A stretch of 64,000 nt of DNA from Polytrichum commune (taxonomy: Eukaryota > Streptophyta > Polytrichopsida > Polytrichales > Polytrichaceae). Below the pieces are notes generated by a model. It saw nothing but the letters and a program-made list of their open reading frames with translations, was not told the DNA's origin and made no database searches. Positions 10,972 through 22,053 of this stretch are shown here, piece after piece. Location: the NCBI GenBank assembly GCA_950295325.1, contig OX485803.1, positions 65,303,554-65,367,553 of the forward strand, in the 5' to 3' direction. The translations under genes were made by a program, and so were the position numbers. Every line of letters starts with the position of its first letter. Position 1 is the first letter of the stretch.

Positions 10972-13900
10972 TTTTTTTTTCTTTACTAAGACCATAGGAG
11001 AAACCCAATCCGTGATTTCCACCGGCTTGATAAACCCGGCCTTCAATAACCTTTCCAATTCCGCTTTCACCAACAATTGCAATTGAGGATTCATCCTCCT
11101 CTCCTTTTGTCTAATTGGCCTCGCCCCCGGAATTAAAGGAATCCGGTGCTCTACCATTTCCCTAGGAATTCCCTTAAGCTCATCGTAGGACCATGCAAAA
11201 GTATCACTAAACTCATCCACCAAATTGCTATACTCCCTAACCTCTTTCTCCCCCAATTTGGAGCCCATCTTCATTTGTCGGGTTTTTCCATTCTTTAATT
11301 TCACATCCACGTACCGCCAATCCGCTTCCGACACATGTGCTTGCTCCTCTTTGTTCCGATACCAATCGGAAGGCACATTGGGGTAATCTTTCACATCTTG
11401 ACCTACAACTATCCCCGTAGACGTGGTCTTGAAATGTAAAGGCTCCTCCAATTTCGATGACTCAATAATCACATCCTCCTCTTGAGTCCCATCTACATGA
11501 ATTAAACTAACCTCACCCTCTTCCACGTCATCTACCCAAGGTGTTAACCCACCGCTAACCCACTCTTCCTCGGTGAGCACCTCACATGGCTCCAACAATG
11601 AGCCCTCTCCTAAACTAACACTAGGAAATTCACTCCCTAAGCCTACTTGGTGAAATGTAACCATTACATCAACCTCGGACTCGGGGTACTCCCTTAGCCA
11701 TTGGGCATAATCCCCATTATCCCCATAATTGTAAAAATTAGGACCTAGACTTCCCGAGCCCGAATCTATAACAACCCTTTCACCTTCGGGATGGACGACT
11801 CCCACCAATGCCTTGCCAATCTCATTCTCGTTTAAGTCATCAATTTCCTTCTCCAATGGCAAATACATCTCCTTCTTCATCCATCCTTCTAATGAACCAA
11901 TGGACACTATGACCCTATTACCCTCCGGACCATAAGTGATGGATGGTTTAGGTCCACCCCAATTGACCATAGCATTCGCCATCCGCAACCAAGGCCTACC
12001 TAGCAAAATGGGGAAGGTGTCCTTGTTGGAGTGCATTTTAATGACATGGAAGGTGACCAAGTACTCCTCACCTCCCGTAGTCATTCTACAATCCTTGATC
12101 ATCCCCAAAGGCGTAGTCGAACTTTGATTTGCCATATTTATGACCAAATGTGAAGGCCCCGTGAGTCCAAGTCCCAATTTTTTCATAGTATCCTCCGGTA
12201 GTATATTTAGACTACTCCCTCCGTCGACTAGCACATTAGGAACCACCTTATCTACTATAACAACTTCTATTTCTATAGCTTTCACGTCTCTTCCACCTTG
12301 TGATTGGATCCTAGCGGCTATTTTAGCTTTCACCTTCCTCATCCTCTTGTGTACCGGCATTCCCTCCTTTAATGTTTTCCTTGCCGTGGGTGAAATTTCC
12401 AATAGTTGGCCGAAAGTAATATCCGCCTTGAGTGTACTAAGGTCCGCCCACAAGTCGTACCCGGTAGATCTTTCCACCTTAGAATTACCCACTACGTCGA
12501 ATTCGTCTACGGGAACCCCCGGTCCTTCCCATTCACCCACATTGCTATTATCCAAGTCATGTACCGCATTAGTCCTCTCCCTATCTTGTAAAATTATATT
12601 TTCCCTCTCCACATCCTTAGTAGCTCTTCTAGCTACCCTATCCAACTCGGAGAGATTAATCTCTTCATCCGAAGAGTAATTTCCTTGCTCTCCTATTCCT
12701 ACCTCCAACGGGGCATCCCCTCTCCTAGCCCTAGTAGTTACCGCTAGTGCAGGTGCTTCTTCAACCACACCCTTACCCTTCACTAACTCATATGTAATAG
12801 CATTGGTGTGAGGAGGCCATTGACTTTGCTCCTCTCCAATTCTCGTTGGGAGAGGAAGCATGTCATCACATGTGGCCTCCAACACTCCATCCATGAACCT
12901 AACATCTTGGGAGTTAGATGGTCCCGGATCCGTTGGAGGCGCTTGTCTCCCGTTACTACCATTAGGTGGAACTCCTTGTCTATTTTGTATTGGAATGTAA
13001 CCGGTTGTAGTTTGCAAGCCCGCCGGTGGATGAAAAGTTTGCCTAGCATTACTATGGTCATAGTATAAGTTAGGTGGCCTAAGTTCATTGGCCGGTACTC
13101 CTTGTGGCCTAGCACCTCGCATATTATCCCTTGCTTGTTGTTGTGGATTAGCCACCGGGTAAGGGACATTAATTATTTTGTCCGGTTGGCGACACGTATC
13201 CGAGGGATGACTTCCTCCACAATTGCTACAATTAAACTCTTGACCTTCGGACCAACATTGTCCTTGAGCGTGCCACCTTCCACAAAAGGGATGAAATTCC
13301 TTCTTCTCTAAATTTTGGCCACCTTGCCCTCTAGGTTGTGGTCCTCTATTGCTTCCATTTCCATAGTGAGGTGGCGCTTGACCTCGTTGATTTTGTTGAG
13401 GTGGGTTACCGTTTCCTCTTTGGTCACGGTTTTGTCCACTTCTACAAAATTGACGCGTGTGGCCCGGTTGGCCACATTGGACACACCATAATCCGGAAGA
13501 ATGCCTACCCGACTCAACCGGGGGTGGAGGCCCCGGTTGTTGACTCCGGATCATTAATGACATTTGATCCGTGAGGCTTTGCATTTGTTTTATCATAGCC
13601 TCTTGGAATCCTAGTTGGCTAGCACCTAGTCTTCTCTCAACCTCCTCCAAGTGTGGATCCGTTCTAGGGGCCGGTAGTGCCAAAAGAGGTGCCGGTTCCC
13701 TAACCGCTAAAGGTCGGGGACCGGTGTCCACAATGGCATATGGAATTTGGTTCTCATACTTAGCGGGTTCTACCGCTACCACCCTAGGGCGTATGGGGAT
13801 GAATTGTGGGATCAATTCATCCTCCCTTCTCCATAGCCTTTCGTGATCTTTATCCAAGTTGTCAATATCTCTAGCCGCACGCTTGGCATCCGCCAAGGTC

Positions 13901-14778
13901 AAGGGATTCCTTTCTAGAACACCCCTAATAGTTCCGGACTTAAAAAACCCTTGAATGAAAAATTGCTTTAGCGTGTCGTCGTTGAGCATGGTACCCACAA
14001 ATCTAGTGCACACTAAATCAAACCTCCTAATGTAAGCCGAAATTTCTTCCTCCCTTCCTTGCTTCAATGACGACAATGCCCTTAATGCGGTACTTTGACC
14101 CACTTCCGGCCTAAATTCGTTAAGAAACTCCCTTTGTAATTGTTCCCATCCCCTAAAATGTCCCTCGGCATGATCCCGATACCATTCATAGGCTTCCCCC
14201 TCTAGAGTGGTAGGAAACCACACTAACCAATAACCCGGGTCGGTTATGAGGAAGCTAGCCAACCGTTCGATATACCGTTCCATGTGCCGAGAGGGGTCCT
14301 CATCCTTGGTCCCATAAAATTTAGGGAGATGAGATGGCATATCCATCGCCGCTAAATTTTGTGGAACCACAATTGGTAGGCCTCTTGGCCTAACCAATGG
14401 GTCTATTGGAGGTATAGGAGGTATGGGCGGAATTGGGGGTATGGGTGGTGGATCCATCCCCCGTTCCTCGGCCATGGTGACCGGTGAACTATTCAACAAT
14501 CCCCTATCAACTTCTACCGGGAATTCTTCTCTAAGTGTGTAATTTCCCGAAGAAGTTTCACCACTCAATTTGGAGGGAGTGATCTCCTCTTCAAGTTGAG
14601 CTCCAAGTTCTAAGGTGTCTAGAATTGACCTAGTCCTAGGTTCGACGTTCAAACAACTCTCTATTCTAACATTATCTTGTTCTAATCTATCACTGATTTT
14701 AGAGGACCGCCTCTTTCGAGTAGATTTCTCTAGTCCTACTATCAAACTTGGTTTTTGTGAGCGAGTCCTACCTTGCAT
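10942..14778 (-). CDS. gypsy gag, protease and start of reverse transcriptase
   Basis: A 1278-residue frame. A proline repeat of PPI units lies near residues 108-125. The retrotransposon gag (capsid) domain spans about 144-310, with the typical GEAYEWYRDHAEG..W..L..EFL..F block. A zinc knuckle CVQCGQPGHTRQFC lies near 430-443, and a second C-x2-C-x3-H-x4-C site near 521-535. A long acidic linker precedes the aspartic protease, whose active site VLVDGGSSLNIL (near 850) has DGG instead of the retroviral D-T/S-G; that form is common in plant non-chromovirus gypsy elements. The polymerase N-terminus begins near 1170. The frame ends early after a lysine run because of one extra base, and the expected continuation is in the next frame. 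The start is the first ATG after the leader. Confidence 0.93.
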   Translation of the reverse strand: MQGRTRSQKPSLIVGLEKSTRKRRSSKISDRLEQDNVRIESCLNVEPRTRSILDTLELGAQLEEEITPSKLSGETSSGNYTLREEFPVEVDRGLLNSSPVTMAEERGMDPPPIPPIPPIPPIPPIDPLVRPRGLPIVVPQNLAAMDMPSHLPKFYGTKDEDPSRHMERYIERLASFLITDPGYWLVWFPTTLEGEAYEWYRDHAEGHFRGWEQLQREFLNEFRPEVGQSTALRALSSLKQGREEEISAYIRRFDLVCTRFVGTMLNDDTLKQFFIQGFFKSGTIRGVLERNPLTLADAKRAARDIDNLDKDHERLWRREDELIPQFIPIRPRVVAVEPAKYENQIPYAIVDTGPRPLAVREPAPLLALPAPRTDPHLEEVERRLGASQLGFQEAMIKQMQSLTDQMSLMIRSQQPGPPPPVESGRHSSGLWCVQCGQPGHTRQFCRSGQNRDQRGNGNPPQQNQRGQAPPHYGNGSNRGPQPRGQGGQNLEKKEFHPFCGRWHAQGQCWSEGQEFNCSNCGGSHPSDTCRQPDKIINVPYPVANPQQQARDNMRGARPQGVPANELRPPNLYYDHSNARQTFHPPAGLQTTTGYIPIQNRQGVPPNGSNGRQAPPTDPGPSNSQDVRFMDGVLEATCDDMLPLPTRIGEEQSQWPPHTNAITYELVKGKGVVEEAPALAVTTRARRGDAPLEVGIGEQGNYSSDEEINLSELDRVARRATKDVERENIILQDRERTNAVHDLDNSNVGEWEGPGVPVDEFDVVGNSKVERSTGYDLWADLSTLKADITFGQLLEISPTARKTLKEGMPVHKRMRKVKAKIAARIQSQGGRDVKAIEIEVVIVDKVVPNVLVDGGSSLNILPEDTMKKLGLGLTGPSHLVINMANQSSTTPLGMIKDCRMTTGGEEYLVTFHVIKMHSNKDTFPILLGRPWLRMANAMVNWGGPKPSITYGPEGNRVIVSIGSLEGWMKKEMYLPLEKEIDDLNENEIGKALVGVVHPEGERVVIDSGSGSLGPNFYNYGDNGDYAQWLREYPESEVDVMVTFHQVGLGSEFPSVSLGEGSLLEPCEVLTEEEWVSGGLTPWVDDVEEGEVSLIHVDGTQEEDVIIESSKLEEPLHFKTTSTGIVVGQDVKDYPNVPSDWYRNKEEQAHVSEADWRYVDVKLKNGKTRQMKMGSKLGEKEVREYSNLVDEFSDTFAWSYDELKGIPREMVEHRIPLIPGARPIRQKERRMNPQLQLLVKAELERLLKAGFIKPVEITDWVSPMVLVKKKKWEIKGLCRL
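10972..10980 (-). other. Frameshift in an A-run (reads as nine A on the coding strand)
   Basis: The polymerase frame changes exactly in this homopolymer. Upstream the protein reads VLVKKKK, and downstream the expected sequence continues in the other frame. A single base of slippage explains it. It could be a real inactivating mutation, an assembly error in a homopolymer, or, less likely, a programmed slippage site. Confidence 0.85.
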
Positions 14779-15687
14779 TCCATAAGAATCGATCGACCCT
14801 CACTTGACCACACATAATCCTAGCAATTCCCCTCTTAATATTTTCACTTGTCTTGGTGTGGTTATAATTTTTTTAGGAGGTGAGGAAAAGAACCTGCAAG
14901 CCCACTTAGGTGAAAGAATCCCAATAGGGGATAGGCATGTTCATGTTAATTTTTTGGTTAAGTCGGAGCATCACCTCCGCACCTTCCCGCAAATTAACAC
15001 TCACCACAATACCGATTGTGAGGGGGTGACCTTCCGAGTAGATTATGTTAAAAGTCGAGGCTTCACCCTTCAACTTCTCACACCATCCACAATTCGGGAA
15101 TTACCCTCTACAACGGATAACAACAATCACGAGTACAAAAGGCATTCCTTAATTAGTTAATGAGTTCACTTTGAAGAAATAAACATACCTTGAGCAATCG
15201 CATCCCCCTGTGAGTTAGCACTCCCCTCAATCGTGACTCAATGTAACAACACCATAAACTTTGTGAAATATTAATTTAATCTAGAGCATGAAATGACAAC
15301 TCCCAAAACTTTGAGACTCACCCCGAGGTGAGTGTCAAAGTTCAATGTCCTAAGGTGAATTTACCCTCTAATGTTTTAATGAGCTACTCGGTTATAGGTT
15401 CCTTTTAAGTTCTTAGCAAATCCCCAAAAAGGTTGAGGACGTACCTTCGCCGCGCTCCTTCCTCAAAAATGAATTTGCGTAATTGACAATGCAATTTATT
15501 CCAAGGAATAGTTGAAATACAATGAATTCAAATGTAACCCAAAGAGAGAATACTTACCGAGTTTCGGGTGCTCCTTCCCTTCTCTCAAATTTGTGTCTCC
15601 AATTTTTCCTAGTTGCCTCCAAGTCTCCTAGTCGCCTCCAAGTCTTGTAACTACCTTCCGCTTCGCTCCCGGCGGACGCACCAATTA
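14779..15687 (-). other. gypsy leader between 5' LTR and gag
   Basis: About 0.9 kb of untranslated leader, expected to hold the primer and packaging signals. No conserved open frame on the - strand; the + strand frame at 14804-15160 has no domain and looks incidental. Confidence 0.7.
15664..15683 (-). promoter_or_regulatory. Primer-binding site
   Basis: On the - strand, four bases after the 5' LTR, the sequence TGGTGCGTCCGCCGGGAGCG begins with TGG, the complement of the tRNA CCA end. This is the correct position and form for minus-strand priming. I could not assign the tRNA with certainty. Confidence 0.75.
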
Positions 15688-17232
15688 TGTGAGGCCAAAC
15701 CCCCCACCCTTAAGCGTCCGTAGTCCGAGTAGTGGGTTTGGGCTCACATTCCTCCGCGGTATTGGATTTGGACTTGGATGAGTCCATAGTGCAAGGTTCA
15801 CCCTTCAAGTGGTCTTGGATTTAACTAGCTCCTTCATAAACCCAGCTTCTTAGCTTCTAACTAAACAAACCCAACTCCTTCATAAACCCAGCTCCTTCAT
15901 GAACCCAGCTCCTTAGCTTCTAACTAAACAAACCCAGGTCCTTCATAAACCCAGCTCTTTACTTTCTAACTAAACAAACCCAGCTCCTTCATAAACCCAG
16001 CTCCTTCATGAACCCACAACTTTGTGGTTGTAATCCCCAACTACCTCACTAATTATTCAAGCCCTTAACTAATCTTCCTACCTAATTTCCCTAATTCTAC
16101 TAACAACCCCTTTCTAATCACACAATTCTTCTCTAATCCTAAAATCCTAAAATCCTAGAGAGGAGAGGGGGAGAGAGAATTTCCTAACTTCACTAAGACT
16201 AACTAATCCACACAAGTATATTTTTGCACTCATCACAACATCAAGTGCTCAACTCTTAAACATGGAACTTGCAACCACGTGTATTCAAAACATGAACTTT
16301 AAGTACCACAAATTGGAATCATGAATTAACTTTAAAATCCTTCACGTCAACACTAATTCTACCAAGAGGTCAAGCCCTCTTCAAGGCTAACAAGCCTTGG
16401 CTCTCAAACTAAAAACTAAGCACACACATGTGCTCCAATATGGCTTCCCACACCCACCCTTATAACTCGTGGGGTGCCTTGGAGCACAAAGGAAAGAGAG
16501 GATGAGTGAGGGAAGAATGAGGGATTATATAGTAAGCTTAAGGGGGTGAGCACCCTCAAGGCTCACGATAAGCCCTTGAGATTTCCTCCTACTTAGTAGG
16601 CGCCAATCCTATCTTCTAAGCCTTCCTCCCTCAAATGATCAACAAGGATCCTAATTCGAACATTTAACTAGCCTTGGCTTTCTACCTACCACACTTTACC
16701 AAACTTGGGATGCTTCAACCCAAACTTAGCCTCCTTCGCTTTCCGCCGCCATAACTTTCTCCCCTTACTTTCCCAAATCGTCGCTCACCACTTAATTCAA
16801 ACCACGATGCTTAACTCGTGATTTGATTGGTGCTTTGAGAATTTGCTTATCCTCCACCTTGCATTCTTCCTTGGGCCTTCCCCATTAAGTGGCCATGATG
16901 AGGTGGTCCACTTGTGCGCTCCATGTGATCCTCCATTCATCCCAATTCGAATGCACTTGCCTCTTGAGTCACTTTGGTTGTCTCCATCCATTTGTACTAG
17001 CCTACTCACTAACTACTCAATCCAAGTTCTCCTTACCTATCCTCATTCACTCAAATCCTTCCGAAGGTAAAAACACAATAACAACTCACATCCTAGCCTC
17101 TTACAACATGGTACTTCTAAGACTAACATTTCACTCTTTTTATATTTTTGTGAAGTAACATGCTACTTCAAAGTGCATCAACTAACGTTTCAAGGGTCTA
17201 AGACTAAATGTGGGCACCCTTTTGGGCTCACA
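15688..17232 (-). repeat. 5' LTR of the gypsy element
   Basis: 1545 bp, the promoter-bearing LTR for transcription on the - strand. With the TATA box at 16525-16532, U3 would span roughly 17232-16500 and R-U5 the rest. Confidence 0.95.
16525..16532 (-). promoter_or_regulatory. TATA box of the 5' LTR
   Basis: CTATATAA on the - strand near the middle of the LTR. It is the only good TATA match seen in the LTR in the coding direction. A start site would lie about 25-35 bases further on, near 16495. Confidence 0.55.
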
Positions 17233-17237
17233 CCAAC
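17233..17237. repeat. Right target-site duplication CCAAC (gypsy)
   Basis: Exact copy of 6927-6931. Confidence 0.93.
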
Positions 17238-18476
17238 CCCGTCCAATCAGGACCATTCCCAAAACCCCTACATTCTTTTTTACCTGGGAAATGACCCCAT
17301 CGCACATCGGAACCACTAACACCAACTGTGAAGCCTTGCACAAAACTTACACTCCACATCCCCACACCCTTCCTCTTCAACGAGTCCCTTTGTATACTAG
17401 CGGTAGCGGCCCTACTGACCCCTCCCTTACATCCAGTCCTCTCCTCATTCTCCTACACTCCTACCATACCCACAGAGGAGAACCCCGCCAAGCGACTTGG
17501 ACACCGGCAAGCCACGGGAAATCCTTGCGAAGAGCGAGGGGAAGATGAACCCCGCGTCTCCTCCAGATCCGCTACCACTGTCCAACTCGAGTTACCTCCA
17601 GAGCCCTCTACCGTCTTCTCATCAAGCAACAACCGGCTAACATCAATAAAGAACAGAAAGTATGAGCAACCAAATTTCTTAGTTTTTCTCCTGTGAATTG
17701 ACGTCGGCGCCGCACAACCTGATCCTTTTCAGGTGCAGTCATCTTTGGTGATGCGATTTTCCGACCGCACCTCTCAGGCTAGCCTTCCTTCCTCGCTTCA
17801 GATCTCCTTATTGAGCAATTCCCCCGACTCCCTTCTTTTTTCTTCTTTCGATGGGCAGGGCTTCGGCATCCAGTGATGCCAGTGGAACTGTGACTTGCTC
17901 GCCCAGCTAGGATCTGGTGCGTCTGTGTGCGAGTGTGGATTCGACTACGATGATGGCGAGGAGCACAGAAACTCCCTCCTTCCCTCCTAATTGTGATCCT
18001 GACTCCTCTAGTTACTTCTTCGATCTCCCTTGGCGTGGCGATGTTCCCTCCTTTGGGCATCCCCTCCCCTTGCTCCTACCTTATCAACACTCCCTTGGTG
18101 CCGATTCCCTTGGGCATACTCATTCTAGGTTGAGGCAGCGCTTTTGCATCCTACCCCCTTCTTCCCTCTCTCTCCTTGCATAATGAGCCCTCTACCTCCT
18201 ACCTCCCGAGACCCCTCCAACTTCCTCCTTTTTTCTTGTGTTGCCCGACATCTTTCGGGCCGCCCGAAAAGAAAAACGGGTTGACCTCCTTCCTTGGCCT
18301 TTCCCCTTCCAAGACTCCTTCCTCCCACACACATTAAGTGCTCTTGCACCTTTTTATTTTAGTTCATTTAATTTTATCTCTTTTAGGGGTGATGTTGGCC
18401 CTTTTAAAGTGCCTTTTCTCTTCCCCATATTTATTTTATGGTTAAGTAATCATGTGAGCAATCCTTAGGGCTCACA
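17238..18476. mobile_element. Right part of the older LTR-like element
   Basis: Continues the pyrimidine-rich sequence interrupted at 6931 and ends GCTCACA, followed by ACCTT at 18477-18481. Small frames at 17210-17700 and 17917-18183 have no recognisable domain and follow the C-rich bias. TGTGAGCAATCC occurs again at 18453 just before the end, resembling the TGTGAGCAAGAATCC start at 5280. Confidence 0.6.
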
Positions 18477-18481
18477 ACCTT
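18477..18481. repeat. Right target-site duplication ACCTT (outer element)
   Basis: Matches 5275-5279. The next base (T) also matches on both sides, so the duplication could be read one base either way. Confidence 0.7.
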
Positions 18482-19339
18482 TCATTAATAGGGCCCCACA
18501 CTTACTCCACTAAACATTGTATTTAGATTCATCATTTCTATTTGTGTTGCTCAATACTAATTGTAAACCGACCAAGTAGTATCATCAACACTAAATGAAA
18601 ACCTCACATTACATGTCATTCCTTGTAATCTTTTAGGGGTATTATAGATTTGCAATGTCACAATCATTATCACTATGAAGTGGCTTTTCATCCATCTTTA
18701 AGTCATGAATGGCAATGCTTCATTACATAATACAAGGAATAACTGAAACATTTCAATTAATACCAAAATGATAATAAAGAAGGGTAGTGACCGAGTTGGC
18801 TCAAAATTCTTCCATGAATTAAATTAATATTTTTCAATAATCATATTTTAACAAACAATCATAGTGCGCAATCAAAAAAAATTCAAAATTCAAAAATTTA
18901 TATCATATGATGGTCAAATATGAAGAAAAATGCATTTGATAGCATATAAATTTATATTTTTTAAATTCCACATTTAGCTAATTATCCTAGATTATTGATC
19001 TTGAAGTATATATGTAAAGTGTTTCATGAAGAGGGCCCTCTTGGTTTACTTTTGAGAAGTGCCTTTAAATCTAAATTTCAGGTTGAAAAGAAATGTTTTG
19101 GGTTATTGTTCTCTCATCTCTTCTCTCTCTCTCTCTCTCTCTCTTAGGAAATTTATTCTTCAACATCAACATACAAGATATAGAGAAACACTTCCCATCA
19201 CAAAAGCTATAGCTATGGTATTACACCAATTAGCTTATTTTTTTGATAATGTGGAGTTAGGTGAAATTCTTGCATATAAGGATTCTATTATATACAAATA
19301 TATGTTATTGTTGTCATGCCTTAGCTAATAGAGATACAT
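18482..19339. other. AT-rich sequence, possibly Harbinger N-terminal region
   Basis: No domain is readable. It directly precedes the transposase relic and may include its decayed beginning. A (TC)n microsatellite lies at about 19121-19144. Confidence 0.35.
19121..19144. repeat. (TC)n microsatellite
   Basis: About twelve TC units with no interruption. Confidence 0.9.
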
Positions 19340-19660
19340 TATTAAGATACTATACTAGCATACATTCCAGTGCTAGGCTAGCCAATGTTATAGCAAGCTT
19401 CCACAATGTCATTGTTCTACCAAATATGTGTGGGGCTATAGACGTATACATTGTAAATTATATCATTAACCACCACGGTCCTTTATCCCTAGTGATTATT
19501 GGTGTTATGATATTTGGAGTCTTATACTACATGGTATTTGTGGTAGTGAAAATATATTTGGGAATGTATGTGTGAGAGCTCCAAGACGGACTCATTATAA
19601 ACTCAGTTTTTGGCCATCGCCTAGCTTTAGAGCTAAATTCCCTAAGTTAGTAAGAAGTAG
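19340..19660 (+). pseudogene. PIF/Harbinger transposase relic, N-terminal part of the nuclease
   Basis: The frame contains FHNVIVLPNMCGAIDVYIV, matching the Harbinger nuclease block F..i.glP.c.GAIDgthI; its aspartate is the first catalytic residue of the DDE triad. Further on, in another frame, GNVCVRAPRRTHYKLSFW resembles the block after the second catalytic region (in functional enzymes G..gs.HD...fr.S). Frame changes and loss of the second aspartate show decay. Known role of the family: cut-and-paste transposition into TWA sites. Confidence 0.62.
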
Positions 19661-19689
19661 TGGCAATAAGTATTGAGGAACTAGTTTAC

Positions 19690-21560
19690 AGTATGAACAG
19701 GGGGGCTATAGCCGTTTGGAGGTAGTTGCAACCAACTTCTCCTCCCCCAATGATAAGGAGGAGGTCGGCTATTGCCAAGACATGCTATCTTCAAATGTAG
19801 AATCAAACATAGTCTCAGAATAGAGCAATAGGTTGGTTGAGCATCAACGCTCGGTGATTGAGGTTGAGTGCAATTAGGCATACTCCAAGTGTGATACTCG
19901 AGAGAAACATAGCAATAGGCAGATGACGAACCGAGAGATTCGGTGTCTTGTGACTGAGAACACTGATATGTGGAATATAGTATTTTGTTGAGCAATAGTC
20001 TTGCAGTGTGTGCAATGAAATTCTGATGGTGGTAATGATTGTTTGAATGAGAGTAAGTTGTCTTGAATGGAACTACGTCTTGAGTAATGGCTGGAAGAGT
20101 GATGGGAATTAGTCTTAGTCTGAAGTCAGTGTCAAGAAGGCAAATTGAAAAGTGAAGCATATGGGTGATAGCCATGAGCATTGGAATAAACAAATAATCC
20201 GCCAAGAGGGCGAAGTATATTGAGAGTAAAGTCTGAAAATCAGCAACGGTCGTAGTCAGAATATGGCCAAAAACATGAGATATTTTGCTTATTCTGAGAT
20301 AGAGTTTGAAGGCTAATTACCGAGAGAGAAAAAGAAGTTCGAGAGTGAAACCCATAGAGCCAAGTCTAAAGAGGCAAATGTTTTGAGAGCAAAAAGCTAT
20401 GAAGTTATTGAGTGGATGTGTCAAGCCAATGAGTGGTTGCATATTATGAGAGTTCAAGTCTTTTGGTGAGAGGCCACAAAGAAAGCATTTCAATGAGAGT
20501 TAGAGAGAAAGAGAGTTAAGACATGAGTGGAAGAGATATCAACAAGCTATAATCATGCGAGTTAAGTCACTTACCCTGTGAGAGGGAGTGAAGACTGATT
20601 ACCGGCAGAATAGCAATAATATGAAGCCGTAGGTGTAGAGGCATGACCAATAGAAGGCCAAGTCGTAAATAACTTCCTGATGGGAGATGAAAGGGCAATA
20701 GCTTGAGTGTAGTTCAGAGGCCATAAGCGGAGAAGCCGAAGCTTGGGCTATGTCCAGAGAAGGAGAATAGCCAGAGTGTGAGCGTTACAGACTAAGAGGC
20801 CTGGGATGGGCAAGACTGGAGCCGAGAGAATTTGATAGGCCATAGCCGTGTCCAAAGGCTTGAGCCGCTATAGACATTACCCTACAGTAATTTCCTAAGA
20901 CAGAATATCGCCTAGGCAGGTTAGCCGCATATCGCCATCCAATATAAAAGAGAGTAGGCATACCGAGTAAGGGCTGACGTGGGCATTGATTGCATAGTTA
21001 GCAGAATGAGACTTTACCGTGTGAGATAAGACTGACTTTCATGCAAATCCTTTGGATGGTAAAAATTAATTAATCAAGGGATATAGTCTGATAAATATAT
21101 ACATACTTAATGTATTAACAAGATAGATATTCTTTGAAAATGAATTGCCAAGTCTACCGGAAGACGAAGGTGGAGATTGCAGTTTCCGAAGACTTGCTCG
21201 ATGGTTGTAAGTAAACTAAATGGAATCAATTTGAGATTACTGCCAGCATAGCTCATCATAAATAAAGACAACGATGGATACTAAAAAGACGTTACCCCGG
21301 ACATGTTGTCCTAACTATGAGCTAATGACAACTTGCCAAGCTGTTGAGCTTCACAAATGAATTAAGTCCGAGCCCTAGAGTGATAGTATCTACCTCAAGA
21401 TAGGACAAACAACACTCACTACCAAACCACCACAAGTGAACCTGTGAAAGAAAGTGGGATAAATTGATATTGAAGAGAGTAAAGAATGAGAATTACCATA
21501 TAATGTTATTAAGAACCTTAATCCAATGTGTCATTAACCCTTATAGACACTTGCTCAGTC
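19690..21560. other. Unclassified insertion inside the Harbinger relic
   Basis: About 1.9 kb separates the two halves of the transposase, longer than any spacer in the enzyme. It is rich in AGAG and AATAGCC-like words and less AT-rich than its surroundings. A TATA-like TATAAAAG lies at 20943-20950 on the + strand. This could be a solo LTR or another element. I searched by eye for TG..CA ends with a five-base duplication and found no convincing pair. The - strand frame at 19681-20205 (174 residues) has no recognisable domain. Confidence 0.35.
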
Positions 21561-21699
21561 TTCCTGGAGACTTAGTTCCATGGGTTGTTGTTTTAAGTCA
21601 TAATAAAAATCCAACTACACTCATGATGCGGCACACTTGAGGCAATCTTCATTTTTCTAAGAGTCGATGAGGAAAAAAATAATGCAAGAACATGTTCTC

Positions 21700-21995
21700 A
21701 CTATTGGAGGACAACAAATTGTACTGTATGTAGTGAGTGCATATGCTAATCCTATTTTAACACAAGTTAAGAACCTTGCACTCCAAGAATGTTAGGTTGT
21801 ACTTATTAAAATGTATACAACAAAAGTATGAAGAAAGGACAAGAATTGACAACACATTCAGAATATTGAAAAACAAGTGATCTATTTTGAAGGATATGTA
21901 TATGGGGTCCAACATGCACCTCTTATAATTGATGATTGTTGTGTTTTTCACAACTTTTGTTGAAGATGAAGAACTAGAAGATGCAACATTGAAAA
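21700..21995 (+). pseudogene. PIF/Harbinger transposase relic, C-terminal part
   Basis: Around 21850-21960 two overlapping frames together give RTRIDNTFRILKNK and then QHAPLIIDDCCVFHNFC. These match the end of the DDE_4 nuclease (R..IE..FG.LK.R, then the LI.AC..LHNFC block). An acidic tail (VEDEELEDA) follows, as is usual. The relic is broken by frame changes and is cut off by the MITE at 22054. Confidence 0.62.
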
Positions 21996-22053
21996 ACATC
22001 GATTTGAACAGCCCTAGATGACCAATATCTAACCAAATTAGATCTAAAATAGG

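Larger units (their letters stand above)
6932..17232 (-). mobile_element. Nearly complete Ty3/gypsy LTR retrotransposon, non-chromovirus
   Basis: A 10.3-kb element with two 1545-bp LTRs and a perfect 5-bp target duplication, read on the - strand. The order is 5' LTR (right), primer site, leader, gag, protease, reverse transcriptase, RNase H, integrase, 3' LTR (left). This is the Ty3 order, with integrase last. The protein ends without a chromodomain, which places it outside the plant chromoviruses and near the Tat/Athila side. No second RNase H or envelope-like frame is visible. Equal-length LTRs with almost no differences show that insertion was recent. One extra base in an A-run separates gag-pro from the rest of pol, so this copy may not make full-length pol unless the base is a sequencing error. 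The element sits inside an older LTR-like unit. Confidence 0.96.

Noticed and set aside
12140-12679. 179-residue + strand frame
   Set aside because: It is the antisense shadow of the gypsy gag-protease frame.
16797-17158. Conserved small proteins found twice (also at 8041-8402)
   Set aside because: The duplication is due to the two LTRs being near-identical. The frames have no domain.
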